A stretch of DNA of 64,000 nt, from contig NZ_JAHMHW010000001.1 of assembly GCF_020169515.1 (NCBI RefSeq), positions 1 through 64,000 of the forward strand. Reading direction: 5' to 3'. A program made the position numbers and the translations under genes. Shown here in pieces: positions 26,882 to 36,236 of this stretch. Under the pieces are notes generated by a model. The model was given only the letters and a program-made list of their open reading frames with translations. It ran no database searches and had not been told where the DNA came from. The DNA is from Paenibacillus vietnamensis. GTDB lineage: Bacteria > Bacillota > Bacilli > Paenibacillales > Paenibacillaceae. Each line of letters opens with the position of its first letter. Position 1 is the first letter of the stretch.

Positions 26882-27647
26882 CGAGCCTATTATTCTGTCG
26901 GGGATACGAGATATGGTCGAGCAAGCGAATACGGCATTTACAAGAATTGTAACAGCTTGCGACGGAACAGAAGCGATGGATAAGTTGGCTTATTTTCGTC
27001 CGGATTTAATTATTACCGACATCCAGATGCCCGATATGGACGGGCTCACTTTTATTCGCCATGCAAAAGCTAATCATGTTACGCGCTTCATCATTCTTTC
27101 GGGCTATGACGTTTTTCAATACGCGCAGGATGCTATACGTTTACAAGTTGCGGAATATTTGCTGAAGCCGATTGACGAGAGGCAGCTCATTGCACTATTG
27201 AAGCGTATGGCACTTGAGATTATTGAACAGCAGCATACCCTTGCAGCAACCATTAGCGGGCAGGAACCGGGTGAAGAGCAAGATTCCACTAGCGAGCATG
27301 TTAAAATGCTAAAGGACTACATTCACAATAACTTTATGAAAGATATTTCGCTTTCTGACGCCGCGGCTTATTTAAATCTACATCCGGCTTACACCGGCCA
27401 ATTATTTAAGAAGGAGACGGGCAATTCATTTGTGCACTATATTAATCAATGCCGCATTGACAAAGCAAAAGAATTGCTTGCTGGCAAAAACCAAGTCACT
27501 CTCGAGAAGATCGCAGCTTGCGTAGGCTTCGAAAACCGCCGCACGTTTTATAAAGTATTCCGCAAATATGTTGGCCAGACACCCGGGGAGTATAGGGCGG
27601 GCATTCGGCCAACACAGCCTATAGATGATGATTATGAAGGGTTTTGA
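26856..27647 (+). CDS. yesN: YesN-type response regulator, module 1
   Basis: A 263-residue response regulator: receiver domain with MIVDDEP, phosphoacceptor Asp in IITDIQMPDMDG and LKPID, then an AraC-type DNA-binding domain from about 155 (ISLSDAAAYLNLHPAYTGQLFKK in pieces; second helix pair ends VGQTPGEYR). ATG 26856 has GGAGG nine bases upstream; an ATG six bases earlier is too close. It is short for a YesN protein because the long middle linker is missing, and the module 2 regulator shares this compact form. Its 3' end overlaps the convergent AraC gene by 16 bases. Confidence 0.88.
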   Translation: MLRLMIVDDEPIILSGIRDMVEQANTAFTRIVTACDGTEAMDKLAYFRPDLIITDIQMPDMDGLTFIRHAKANHVTRFIILSGYDVFQYAQDAIRLQVAEYLLKPIDERQLIALLKRMALEIIEQQHTLAATISGQEPGEEQDSTSEHVKMLKDYIHNNFMKDISLSDAAAYLNLHPAYTGQLFKKETGNSFVHYINQCRIDKAKELLAGKNQVTLEKIAACVGFENRRTFYKVFRKYVGQTPGEYRAGIRPTQPIDDDYEGF

Positions 27648-28525
27648 TGATCCCTATATGCAGTTGGGGTTATACCGTAATGCTTTTTAAAAGTTTGATT
27701 GAAGTGTTCAAGCGTCTTAAAACCTGTTTGCTCTGCAATACGACTTACGGACATCTGGGTTGTTACTAGAAAATAAGCTGCTGCACTCATTCTAGCCTGC
27801 TGCCGCTTCTTCGTAAAAGAGACCCCGTAGTGGCTTTGTAACGTTCGTTCCGTCTGCCTCACGCTGAGACCAAGCTTATCAGCTAGCGAATGAAGCGTAA
27901 TCGATGCGTAATCACCTAGAAAACTGCTCTCGATAATCACAAGCCGGTTATCGTCGAGTGTTTTTAGGTTTACGGGATGAATCGAAGGCTGATTGCTGGT
28001 ATAATTACGGACCAGCTTAATAATGATCTGCTCAATGATCCCGGCTATGATCGAATAATACCCTATATATTGATATTTAGTTTCATGCGCAAGCTGCTCG
28101 AATAACGGCAGCATTTGCTGGGTATCTTGTCCGATCCAAAAAGGCGTCCGGGTTAATATTCCCGCCAGGTGGGCGAGGTCTTGGCCCTTCGCGGTCTTGT
28201 CCGCCATGCTGGCGATGTTTCCAATTACTTCGAAGCAAATGCAATATTCGGCCATAGGGTCTTCAGGATTTGTAATCTGCTCGTGGGCCACATCTGGACC
28301 GGTCATGAATAGGGTGTTAGCCGATATCGGATAACGCTTGCCGTTTGCGACCAAGGTGCCTTGCCCTTGCGGAATGAAATGCATCTCGTAGCTTTTATTG
28401 CTATGCACATGCTCCTGCATCGAACAATAGAAATAGCCGAAGCGTACGTAAAGGATGTTCAACATAAGATCGCCGAAAGGGATCTTCACGTCCATATGGT
28501 CCATGCGTATGGGAGGAAAGATCAT
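27632..28525 (-). CDS. AraC-family regulator (paralogue 2)
   Basis: A 297-residue AraC protein closely related along its full length to the one at 13900-14772. The sensor has SYEMHFIPQGQGTLVANGKR, FMTGPDVAHEQI and MAEYCICFEV, and the DNA-binding domain has LADKLGLSVRQTERTLQ and ISRIAEQTGF-like helices. The start is ATG 28525 with GGAGG upstream; the longer frame to 28588 has no ribosome site and would include the shared motif at 28590. It is convergent with yesN and overlaps it. Probable target: its own promoter and the lost GH95 copy. Confidence 0.86.
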   Translation of the reverse strand: MIFPPIRMDHMDVKIPFGDLMLNILYVRFGYFYCSMQEHVHSNKSYEMHFIPQGQGTLVANGKRYPISANTLFMTGPDVAHEQITNPEDPMAEYCICFEVIGNIASMADKTAKGQDLAHLAGILTRTPFWIGQDTQQMLPLFEQLAHETKYQYIGYYSIIAGIIEQIIIKLVRNYTSNQPSIHPVNLKTLDDNRLVIIESSFLGDYASITLHSLADKLGLSVRQTERTLQSHYGVSFTKKRQQARMSAAAYFLVTTQMSVSRIAEQTGFKTLEHFNQTFKKHYGITPTAYRDHQNPS

Positions 28526-28589
28526 GGGGTAACCTCCGTTTCCTATATCTATCATAGCTTTGCCAGCATGTATACGCAACGTATGCACA

Positions 28590-28606
28590 GCGAAAATACG
28601 AGATCT
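28590..28606. promoter_or_regulatory. Candidate AraC-binding motif upstream of paralogue 2
   Basis: GCGAAAATACGAGATCT, one mismatch to 21056-21072. It lies 65 bases before the AraC start codon on the other strand, a position suited to autoregulation. Confidence 0.4.
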
Positions 28607-29066
28607 TGTTGCGACCGGGAGCGGGCCTCGTGACGGATATTATCGCACTGGTTCGGACTGTAAGAGAAGGTTGAGGACAAGAATAAATTCATACATGGTT
28701 AATTTTAGGACAGATTTTGGTGAAAATGAGTTTAATCTGTTTGCTGGCTGCGGTCAATCGGATCGGGAGCGCTTCTTTTTCCGGTTAACGAGGGAGCGCT
28801 CCTTGGTCTCTTAACCAGCAATCGAGAAGATGAAGCGGATGTTTTCGGACGCCACGATTGAAAATAATTTCATGCAGACTCCTCCTGCGTTAAACGTTCT
28901 TAATATCTCACAATCACCTACGCTTAAAGTTTAATTTTTTACCGACTCTCAGATGTGATACGTTCATATAAAACAGTATTGGTACCAACAAACGTTAGAC
29001 TGTATCCATCAGATTATCGATCAGGTTAAAGCACATACTCTCGCAGAACCGGATCTCGTTTTCAGA
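28607..29066. other. Decayed intergenic stretch with a tiny ORF and hairpin
   Basis: No normal gene. On the minus strand 28811-28873 is a 20-codon ORF (MKLFSIVASENIRFIFSIAG) with a strong GGAGGAG ahead of its ATG, followed by an inverted repeat AGCGCTCC / GGAGCGCT between 28765 and 28801. It could be a leader peptide or the cut-off start of a gene. From about 28976 the plus strand is open in frame with the response-regulator remnant below, reading YWYQQTLDCIHQIIDQVKAH, which is not recognised. Confidence 0.3.
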
Positions 29067-29612
29067 ACGGTCGTAGATTGGGAAACCATTGGCATTGAAC
29101 TGGCCGGCGAGGCGGAGGATGGCGTCGGCGCGCTTGAGTTGATCCAGCGTGTGCGCCCGGACATCGTAATGGCAGACATTCAAATGCCCCAAATGGATGG
29201 AATCACGCTGCTCGCCGAATTGGAACGTTTGGACATTTCCACACGCGTCATCATCATTAGCGCTTATCGAGATTTCGAATATGCCCAGAAAGCGGTTAAA
29301 TACGGCGCATACGATTATTTGCTGAAGCCGATTTATGAAGACCAGCTGCTCGAAGTTGTCAGCCGATGCATCGCTGACATCACTCGGGAGTCGAGGCAGC
29401 TGACGGAATGGAACAAGATGGCCGAATACATGAAGGAAGGCTTGCCGTTAGCAAGGCGGAAATACCTGGAGTCACTGACAATCGGCAAGGGATACGACTT
29501 TTTGTTTCTCCCCGCTCTTCTGAAGCAACCGATTGCGAAGCACGGTTTCTCCAGGACGCGGGCCGCAACATTTTGCGTGCGTATCGTAATCAGGAAGTGC
29601 TCGACGCGGTGA
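29067..29612 (+). pseudogene. YesN-type response regulator remnant
   Basis: Reads TVVDWETIGIELAGEAEDG, PDIVMADIQMPQMDGITLL, YRDFEYAQKAVKYGAYDYLL and KPI, i.e. most of a receiver domain with its phosphoacceptor Asp. The N-terminal VDDE segment and start codon are missing and the frame upstream is unrelated. After RRKYLESLTIGK the sequence loses the match. The AraC-type DNA-binding domain is absent. Another frame to 29656 (NQEVLDAVIRSNETKAYVRL) looks like a piece of a different gene. Non-functional. Confidence 0.72.
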
Positions 29613-29765
29613 TTCGGTCCAATGAAACGAAAGCGTACGTGCGGTTGAACGGATAGCCGGGATACTTCTGAGACTGTGATAAACGTAAGAAATCTCAAGG
29701 GAGTGGGCGAAGAAATACGCATCTTTCCCAATGGTGGAGAAGTACACCCATTTCCGAAACAATTT

Positions 29766-29811
29766 GAGGCAAAATAAAGAGAGCGCAATCAAGCTCTCTT
29801 TATTTTGCCTC
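29766..29811. terminator. Strong bidirectional terminator
   Basis: Perfect 19-bp inverted repeat, GAGGCAAAATAAAGAGAGC and its complement, around an 8-base loop. It sits at the end of the sulfatase gene (minus strand) and after the remnant on the plus strand. Confidence 0.75.
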
Positions 29812-29816
29812 TTTAT

Positions 29817-31352
29817 TTAAGCGCCGGTAATACGCGGCATTGCCAGCGATTCCTTGCCAAGCTCGGCCCAAATGTACTTGAGCAGAAGCTGGGATTTCAG
29901 GCCTGCGCTGGCCGGGTCGTTCCATAAATTACGGAGCTCCTTCGGGTCCTCCTGCAGATCGAACAGCTCTCCGTACGTTTGGTTGTAGTACACCGTTATT
30001 TTGTATCTCGCATCGACGTACGTTTTCTGATGAATCGTCGTCGGCTCGTGACGGAATTCGCAGATCGCATGGTCGCGGGCGCTGAACTTCGTTCCGCGCC
30101 ACACGTCCTTTTGGTCGACGCCGGTCATGGCGCTTGGAATCGGAAGGTCGCAGAACGACAAGAAAGTTGGCGCCAAATCGACAAGTGATTGAATCGCCTC
30201 CGACGTGCTGTTCGCCGGAACCTGTCCCGGATAACGCACGATGAACGGCAGTTTGAGCAAATCCTCGTAGTGGAAGCCGCCCTTCGCCTGCAAGCCATGC
30301 TGGCCGAAGAAATGGCCGTGGTCTGTCGTGAACACAACAATCGTGTTGTCGGCTATGTCCAGCTCGTCCAGCTTGTCGAGAATGCGTCCGATATATTTGT
30401 CCATCATGCTGACCATGCCGTAATAAACGCCGACAAGCTTTTTCTTGTCGTAATCGGTCAGCCTTTTGCGTTCCCCGTACTCGTAGTAATGGTGCGAGCG
30501 GTAGCCGTGGATACCTTCTCCGGTTTCGCTCCAAGCCGAAAAGTCAGGGTTTTCCTCCTGGGTCATGCCGAAGTGCGGCGGGTTCTGGTCATGCTCGCCC
30601 GGTACGATCGACGGAATGGTCAGAAGATCCGGATCGTACATCGAATCCCAAGGCTCCGGCACCAAATATTCCGGATGCGGATCGAAGAAGCTGGCCCAGT
30701 GGAAGAAGCTTTCACCCTTCTTCGCATATTGCTCCAGCTGATCGTTTGTCCGCTCGGCAATCCAGGTGTTGTAGTGGTACTCCTCGGGTATCGGCCATTT
30801 GTAAGTGATGGAGCGGTCCATGTTACCTGTCGGTGGAAGGAAATAGTCGCGCCAGTTGCTGCACCCCTTTTCTTCCATCCATAGCGCGTAATGCTGCCCG
30901 ACATGGGCTTCGTTCGTATGGTTGCGCGTAATCTCGATATGCTCAAAGCCGTAGAAAGGACCGTTGAAGCTGCGCCAGAAATCCAGATCCTGTAATACCG
31001 GATAGGATTCCAACGAAGGGTATCCCTCGGCAGACCGCAGCGGCTGGAAATGGGCTTTGCCGACTAGCGACGTTCGGTAACCGGCTTGTTGAAAGTCCTC
31101 ACCTACCGTGTGTCGGTCTTCAAGCAGTTTCGTTCCAAGCGTCCATGCGCCATGCTGACTCGGGTACATGCCCGTAATCATCGAGGCGCGGCTAGGCGTG
31201 CAGGTTGGATTCGGGCAGTAGGCGCGGTTGAAAGTCGTGCCTTCCTTGACGAGACGGTCTAAATTAGGCGTATGAATTTCTTTATTAAAGGCTCCGATCG
31301 TGTTCCAGTGCTGCTGGTCGCTTGTAATGAGCAAAATATTCGGTTTGTTCAT
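29817..31352 (-). CDS. Sulfatase (formylglycine type)
   Basis: A 511-residue type I sulfatase. NILLITSDQQHWNTIGAF gives the metal-binding aspartate, and NPTCTPSRASMITGMYPSQH holds the CxPxR signature, Cys51 being the residue converted to formylglycine. VVFTTDHGHFFGQHG and KLPFIVRYPG are further family blocks. There is no signal peptide, so it should desulfate imported oligosaccharides, unless a folded-protein route is used. The start ATG 31352 has GGAGGCGAG upstream. A formylglycine-generating enzyme is needed and is not in the window. It is divergent from the AraC gene at 31458, its likely regulator. Confidence 0.88.
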   Translation of the reverse strand: MNKPNILLITSDQQHWNTIGAFNKEIHTPNLDRLVKEGTTFNRAYCPNPTCTPSRASMITGMYPSQHGAWTLGTKLLEDRHTVGEDFQQAGYRTSLVGKAHFQPLRSAEGYPSLESYPVLQDLDFWRSFNGPFYGFEHIEITRNHTNEAHVGQHYALWMEEKGCSNWRDYFLPPTGNMDRSITYKWPIPEEYHYNTWIAERTNDQLEQYAKKGESFFHWASFFDPHPEYLVPEPWDSMYDPDLLTIPSIVPGEHDQNPPHFGMTQEENPDFSAWSETGEGIHGYRSHHYYEYGERKRLTDYDKKKLVGVYYGMVSMMDKYIGRILDKLDELDIADNTIVVFTTDHGHFFGQHGLQAKGGFHYEDLLKLPFIVRYPGQVPANSTSEAIQSLVDLAPTFLSFCDLPIPSAMTGVDQKDVWRGTKFSARDHAICEFRHEPTTIHQKTYVDARYKITVYYNQTYGELFDLQEDPKELRNLWNDPASAGLKSQLLLKYIWAELGKESLAMPRITGA

Positions 31353-31457
31353 TCGCTCGCCTCCTTTTTCACCCATTATAAGCTTGCAGGTATCGCAGAT
31401 GAATAGCTTCGTGTATGATGATTTTAACGATTTGTTCGTTTTAAGGAGGGGATATGG

Positions 31458-32345
31458 ATGGAAACCGGCAGCATGAAAGAGTATGAGTATGAATATGCGG
31501 AATATTTGTATGCGACTTCACCCATTTCAGATAAAGAAAATCCGATACGGATCGTACGTGGCGGAATCAGCGACGCTAAATACAACTACCGTTCGGGACC
31601 CAAAAGGATTGAATGCATCAGTATACATTTTGTTCGTCAGGGGAGCTTGGTTCTCGAATTCAAGGATCAGCGCCTGCGTCTCGAGGCAGGGGATTTGTTC
31701 TGTCTGTATCCGAACGTTGCTTACACTTATTACCGACCGAAAGAGGAGGACGCGGATCCTCTTAAGCTGTGCTGGCTTGCGGTCGACGGTTCGGAAGCGG
31801 AATTGATGCTGAAATTGTCCGGCTTCCACCCGCAGCATCCGATTGTGCGCGGCGGTTGGAGTGATCAGGTCGAAGAGGGGCTGAACGAAATTTATAAAAT
31901 GCTTCGCGAACGGCAGTTCATGACGGTCTACGGACATTTGGATTTGAGGGGCCGTTTGTATCTGCTTTTTGCCTTATTAATCAGGCAGCACGGCGAGCCG
32001 GAAGCGACGGAGCCCGCCGGTTCGGTCCGATTATGGGCGGAGTACATGGAGCGTCACGCCGCGGAGGGCATTACCGTGCAGCAGGTGGCGCGAATGGCGG
32101 GTCATAACCGAACATATTTCTCCACCAAATTTACCAATACGTTCGGCATGCCTCCGGCCGAATACATCTACAAGGTACGGATGAACCGCGCCAAGGAGCT
32201 GCTGATCGGTGAGGAGGCCTCTATTACGGAAGTCGCGTTTTCTTTAGGGTATCCGAATTTGTACACCTTCTCGCGAGCGTTTACCAAATACTTTGCGATG
32301 TCGCCGTCGGAATATCGGCGCAGGTATCGCGAAGAGCCCTTATAG
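31458..32345 (+). CDS. AraC-family regulator divergent from sulfatase
   Basis: A 295-residue AraC protein. Its cupin-like domain shows ISIHFVRQGSLVLEFKDQRL and EAGDLFCLYPNVAYTYYRP, and the DNA-binding domain HAAEGITVQQVARMAGHNRT and YPNLYTFSRAFTKYFAMSPS. AAGGAGGGG precedes ATG 31458. The stop lies 6 bases inside the end of the opposing response-regulator pseudogene. Position suggests control of the sulfatase. Confidence 0.85.
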   Translation: METGSMKEYEYEYAEYLYATSPISDKENPIRIVRGGISDAKYNYRSGPKRIECISIHFVRQGSLVLEFKDQRLRLEAGDLFCLYPNVAYTYYRPKEEDADPLKLCWLAVDGSEAELMLKLSGFHPQHPIVRGGWSDQVEEGLNEIYKMLRERQFMTVYGHLDLRGRLYLLFALLIRQHGEPEATEPAGSVRLWAEYMERHAAEGITVQQVARMAGHNRTYFSTKFTNTFGMPPAEYIYKVRMNRAKELLIGEEASITEVAFSLGYPNLYTFSRAFTKYFAMSPSEYRRRYREEPL

Positions 32346-32976
32346 GTCACGATATTCCGAGGGCCTTAGGCCGACATGGCGCTTGAACGTTTCGGAGAAG
32401 TGGCGATTGTCCAAGTAGACGACCATGCGACCAATCTCATGCACCTTCAGCACCGGATTTCGCAGAAGCCGCTTGGCCTGTTCCATGCGCTGCTCTGTAA
32501 TGAAATGGATGAACGTTTGTCCGGTTTCGGCGCGGAACTTGCGGCTGAATGAGACGGGATGCATGTTCGCGATTTCGGCGGCGCGCTCGAGCGAAGCCTC
32601 CTCCAGATTGTCGGTTACCCACTGAATGCTGACCTGCAGCACGGTTTGCGGAGCGGCCGGAGCGGCGGCTTCTTCATCCTTCGCCTGTTGGTCATGAAGC
32701 TGCAGCTGCTCGCGTACTTTATCCAGACAAGCACGGAACTCCGCGTCGTCCAGCGGCTTAGTTAAGTAGTCGAAGGCGCCCCAGCGAAGTGCCTTGCGGG
32801 CATAATCGAAATGAATAACCCGATATGAATACAAACAGCATCCGCTTGCCGTGATCCTTATGGATTTGCTCAAGGAAGGTGAGCCCGTCCATGCCGGGCA
32901 TGCGAATGTCGCAAAGAATTAGATCGGGGTCTACATGCCGAAGCGCCAGCTCGGCGTCGATACCGTTCTCCGTTTC
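32340..32976 (-). pseudogene. YesN-type response regulator, 5' truncated and frameshifted
   Basis: On the minus strand the first part reads TENGIDAELALRHVDPDLIL, CDIRMPGMDGLTFL and FVFISGY, then shifts frame near 32835 (an extra T fits best) and continues HFDYARKALRWGAFDYLTKP, a linker and a full AraC-type DNA-binding domain ending GLRPSEYRDL. The first 40 or so residues of the receiver are replaced by a sulfatase fragment joined near 32975. A protein starting inside (32873) would lack most of the receiver. Non-functional as a response regulator. Confidence 0.78.
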
Positions 32977-33258
32977 GATCGGTCACTAAATGGGTATAAA
33001 CTCCATTCGTCTTTAATAGCTCCGGCATGGAATCATCGAACGGTTCAATCGGTCCCCAGCTTCGATGCAGAAAATTATGCCTGCTTGTATGAAGCTCTCT
33101 TCTGGCCGGCATACAAGCCATGCTGCCAATGTAGGCCGTATCGAAGGTGACCGATTTTTCGGACAGCCTTCGGAAATTGGGCGCTTTTACCCAGTCGCAG
33201 CCGTAGTTAGGCATCATCAGCCGATTAACGAATCAAACATGATCATTATCGTTTTCAT
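32977..33258 (-). pseudogene. Sulfatase N-terminal fragment fused to response regulator
   Basis: Starts ATG 33258 with MKTIMIMFDSL, loses one base (TTA-ATCGG where TTAAATCGG is expected), then continues MMPNYGCDWVKAPNFRRLSE, the signature CMPARRELHTSR and SWGPIEPFDDSMPELLKTNG up to YTHLVTD. There it is cut and joined to the response-regulator piece. About 90 of some 480 expected residues remain. It belongs to a different sulfatase subgroup from the intact gene at 29817. Confidence 0.78.
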
Positions 33259-33401
33259 CCCTTGTCCACTCCCCGGAACATCGAAATTACGCACTAATTT
33301 TGTGTGTTACAACTCTTATATTATTCAATTAAGTTGCTAAATAACATGCTATATTAGGAGATAATCATATTATAATGCGAACAAATGAAAGGGGTTGTCG
33401 A

Positions 33402-34019
33402 TTGCTGTTGATGAATGAATCCGCTATTCAAGGACTAAAGGAAATTATTCATCTTGTACCTGTAAAGCATTCGATCCGGCTGCATGGAAGCTACAGGTTT
33501 GCCTCTATCCGGGTTGGAAAAGCGGGCTGCGATTATCCCTACTTTGAAGCAATTTCCGACAAGCTTCACTCGATCTATCACGGGGATTACGAACCGGAAA
33601 TCAAGCAGATGACGGCGGTTTATGTGCACCAGTTGATAAATGAGCTCTATTTGCTCCTTTCAGGGACGAATATTGCCAAGATGAAGTCGGCCACCAAAGC
33701 TCAATTAGCCAAACAATATATCGAGGCTCATGCGGACAAGAAGATCAACATGCAGGAAATTGCCGATCAGGTAGGCGTGTCGGTCAGATACTTGCAGAAG
33801 ATGTTCAGGGCCGAGGTGGGCTATTCGCCCAAGGAATATCATCTGTCCGTTCAGATGGACAAGGCCTATAGATCACTGGTGGAATACGGTATGTCTGTGG
33901 CCCAGGCGGCCGAGGGGCTAGGATACAGCGATCCGTATACTTTCTCCCATCAGTTCAAGAAGCATTACGGCGTCCCTCCTCAGACGGTTAAGAACAGGGG
34001 CGGAAGGGATATCAGATGA
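33402..34019 (+). CDS. Short AraC-family regulator, sensor domain truncated
   Basis: A 205-residue protein with an intact C-terminal AraC double helix-turn-helix (KINMQEIADQVGVSVRYLQK and GYSDPYTFSHQFKKHYGVPP). Only the last 90 or so residues of a sensor domain remain (RLHGSYRFASIRVGKAGCDY), where relatives have about 180. The start is taken at TTG 33402 with AAAGGGG seven bases upstream; an ATG at 33411 is possible. It lies next to two truncated genes, so it too may be a product of deletion, but the frame is open and the ribosome site good. It may still bind DNA without responding to ligand. Confidence 0.65.
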   Translation: MLLMNESAIQGLKEIIHLVPVKHSIRLHGSYRFASIRVGKAGCDYPYFEAISDKLHSIYHGDYEPEIKQMTAVYVHQLINELYLLLSGTNIAKMKSATKAQLAKQYIEAHADKKINMQEIADQVGVSVRYLQKMFRAEVGYSPKEYHLSVQMDKAYRSLVEYGMSVAQAAEGLGYSDPYTFSHQFKKHYGVPPQTVKNRGGRDIR

Positions 34020-34252
34020 AGTGAAGCAGAGCATTTGCGAAATTTTTGATGGTAAGTAGCTTATAAAAGGATAGAATTCACTCCAAACATAAGAGGAGAA
34101 GACGGCAAAAGCGAAGGCCGTCGGCCATAGCGAAGCAGCATAATCTATCGAAACACATATTGTCTGCTGCCGAAGTTCGCTCGTATAATGGTTGCAACAA
34201 TAATGGAACCGCTTCAAAACGAAGCTGCCCGCTGCGAAGGAAGGCTGTTGCA

Positions 34253-36019
34253 ATGAAGAATATGAGGATCGTCCAGAAAATGGCGCTAGGTTACTTGCTG
34301 CTCGTGCTTTTGCCGATTATTGTGTTCGGCGGCTACTTGTACAATCAGTTTTATATGGACGTCATGTCGGAGTATTCGGAAGGAAAGCAGAAGCTGGTCG
34401 TTCAAGCCGGCGAAGGGTTCCGTTCGAGTTTGAATCAGGTGGAATCGCTTCATGCCCTGCTCCTGAACAATCAGCAGCTAATCGAATATCTCAGCGGCTA
34501 TTATCGTACGGAGCTGCAGCATGTGTACAACTATCTCAAAGACATTCGTCCGCTGTTTATTTACGCGCAATCGCGCGATAACGGGATCTCATCTATTAAA
34601 CTGTACAAAACGCTTCCCAAAGTCCATTCGGTCAAGGGCGAGCTCGAGGACTTGAATCAAATGGACGGGAAACCGCTGGCTCTGCTTAGCGAAGTCAACG
34701 TAGACGAAGGCGTATGGCTGCGCCATAGAGGAGCCGAAACCTCGGCGCTTCCAAGCTTGAGCTATTATCAATATGTGTATAACAACAGCTATACGAAACC
34801 GTTGGCCGTGCTGGAGATTAATACAAACGATTCATTGCTGCACAATTTTCTGAAGGCGGTCGACGTCAATCGGAATATGCAAATGCTAATCGTGCAAGAC
34901 GGCGAGACCGTGTACCGGAACGAAGGGAACCTGCTGGACGACGAGCAGACGGAAGCTTTGCTGGCTATGGCCGATGAAAGCGAACAAGGCTACGCATACT
35001 TGCGCAAGCAGAGGATGCTCGTGAACTCGTTGTCGGTCCCCGAGCTGTCCACTACGTTCTACTTCTTCAGTCAGATGGACGAAGTATTCGTGGATATCCG
35101 GACGAAGGTCATTGTGCTCGGGCTCACGCTGCTAGTATCGCTGGTTGTGCTAACGGGGATCTATTACGCGACGGCCTCGTCCCTCGTTCGCCGGATTCTT
35201 GGTTTGGCAAAGCATATGCGGCATGTGGACGAAAGCAAGCTTACCTATTATAAGGTCGGGAAATCCAACGACGAAATCGACTTTCTGACGCGTTCCTACA
35301 ATTCGCTTGTGAGCCGCATCGACGAGCTGCTCAATACGGTGCATAAAGCCGAGCTTATGAAGAAGGAAGCGGACTATCTGGTGCTGCAAGCGCAGATCAA
35401 ACCTCATTTTCTATACAATACGCTCGAATCGATCCGCATGCTGGCCGAGATCAATAACGACCAGGAAGTGGTCGACGCGACCTATACGTTCGGCCGGCTG
35501 CTTCGCTATACGCTGAATGCCGGCGAAAATGAGACGGAGCTGCGGCACGAAATCGATAATGTTCGGCACTATTTGGAGATGCATAAGCTGCGCATGCTGG
35601 ACCGTCTAAGCTTCTCCATTCAGGTCATGACGAACATCGACGATTTTCGCTGTCCGCGATTCATCTTGCAGCCGCTCGTGGAAAACTGCATCCAGCACGG
35701 CATCGGGCGCAGCCGCAAGCCCGGGGTAATCGATATCGTCATCAAACGGGAAAACAGAGAGCTTCTAATCGTGATCGCCGACAATGGACCGGGCATCCCG
35801 CAAGATCGTCTGGTCTTGATTCGAGACGTGCTCGGCAACGAGCGGGATCGGCAGGATCTGCAAAGCGAAAATTCCGGTTATGGCTTGTACAATGTCAACG
35901 AGCGGATTCGCGCATTCTACGGCGGACAGACGCGATTGCTTATCGATAGCCGTGAAGGAGAAGGCGCAGCATTTACGTTGAAGCTTGCGATGCCGGAGAG
36001 AAGACATAGTAAAGATTAA
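34253..36019 (+). CDS. yesM: YesM-type sensor histidine kinase, module 2
   Basis: A 588-residue membrane sensor kinase paralogous to the one at 25118. Membrane segments lie at about 10-30 and 283-306 with an extracellular sensor domain between. HAMP is followed by LQAQIKPHFLYNTLESIRML (phospho-His385) and an ATPase domain with FILQPLVENCIQHGI and IADNGPGIP. The start is ATG 34253 with AAGGAAGG upstream. Here the kinase precedes the transporter genes, while its response regulator lies after them at 40120, a different order from module 1. Confidence 0.9.
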   Translation: MKNMRIVQKMALGYLLLVLLPIIVFGGYLYNQFYMDVMSEYSEGKQKLVVQAGEGFRSSLNQVESLHALLLNNQQLIEYLSGYYRTELQHVYNYLKDIRPLFIYAQSRDNGISSIKLYKTLPKVHSVKGELEDLNQMDGKPLALLSEVNVDEGVWLRHRGAETSALPSLSYYQYVYNNSYTKPLAVLEINTNDSLLHNFLKAVDVNRNMQMLIVQDGETVYRNEGNLLDDEQTEALLAMADESEQGYAYLRKQRMLVNSLSVPELSTTFYFFSQMDEVFVDIRTKVIVLGLTLLVSLVVLTGIYYATASSLVRRILGLAKHMRHVDESKLTYYKVGKSNDEIDFLTRSYNSLVSRIDELLNTVHKAELMKKEADYLVLQAQIKPHFLYNTLESIRMLAEINNDQEVVDATYTFGRLLRYTLNAGENETELRHEIDNVRHYLEMHKLRMLDRLSFSIQVMTNIDDFRCPRFILQPLVENCIQHGIGRSRKPGVIDIVIKRENRELLIVIADNGPGIPQDRLVLIRDVLGNERDRQDLQSENSGYGLYNVNERIRAFYGGQTRLLIDSREGEGAAFTLKLAMPERRHSKD

Positions 36020-36117
36020 AAGGAAGAGATTGATAGAATGGGACTCTCTTTTTGCGGGAGTCTCTCTGTCTGCCGGCTTCAGCGCTGGAAGATGGAATAT
36101 TCGGATAACTCACAAAA

Positions 36118-36131
36118 TGGTTGCGCTTTCA
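36118..36131 (-). promoter_or_regulatory. cre-like CcpA site before transport module 2
   Basis: Minus strand TGAAAGCGCAACCA matches TGWNANCGNTNNCA at 13 of 14 positions. It lies between yesM and lplB, about 110 bases before the lplB start, and would impose carbon catabolite repression on the transporter. Confidence 0.5.
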
Positions 36132-36236
36132 AAGTTCTTAAAATCGATCGCTGTTTTTTAAGTTTTCAACACTATCCAGGCTAAGCCATCTACTATACAA
36201 TTTTACCCAAGGAGAAGAGGGAGGAGTGAACATAGT

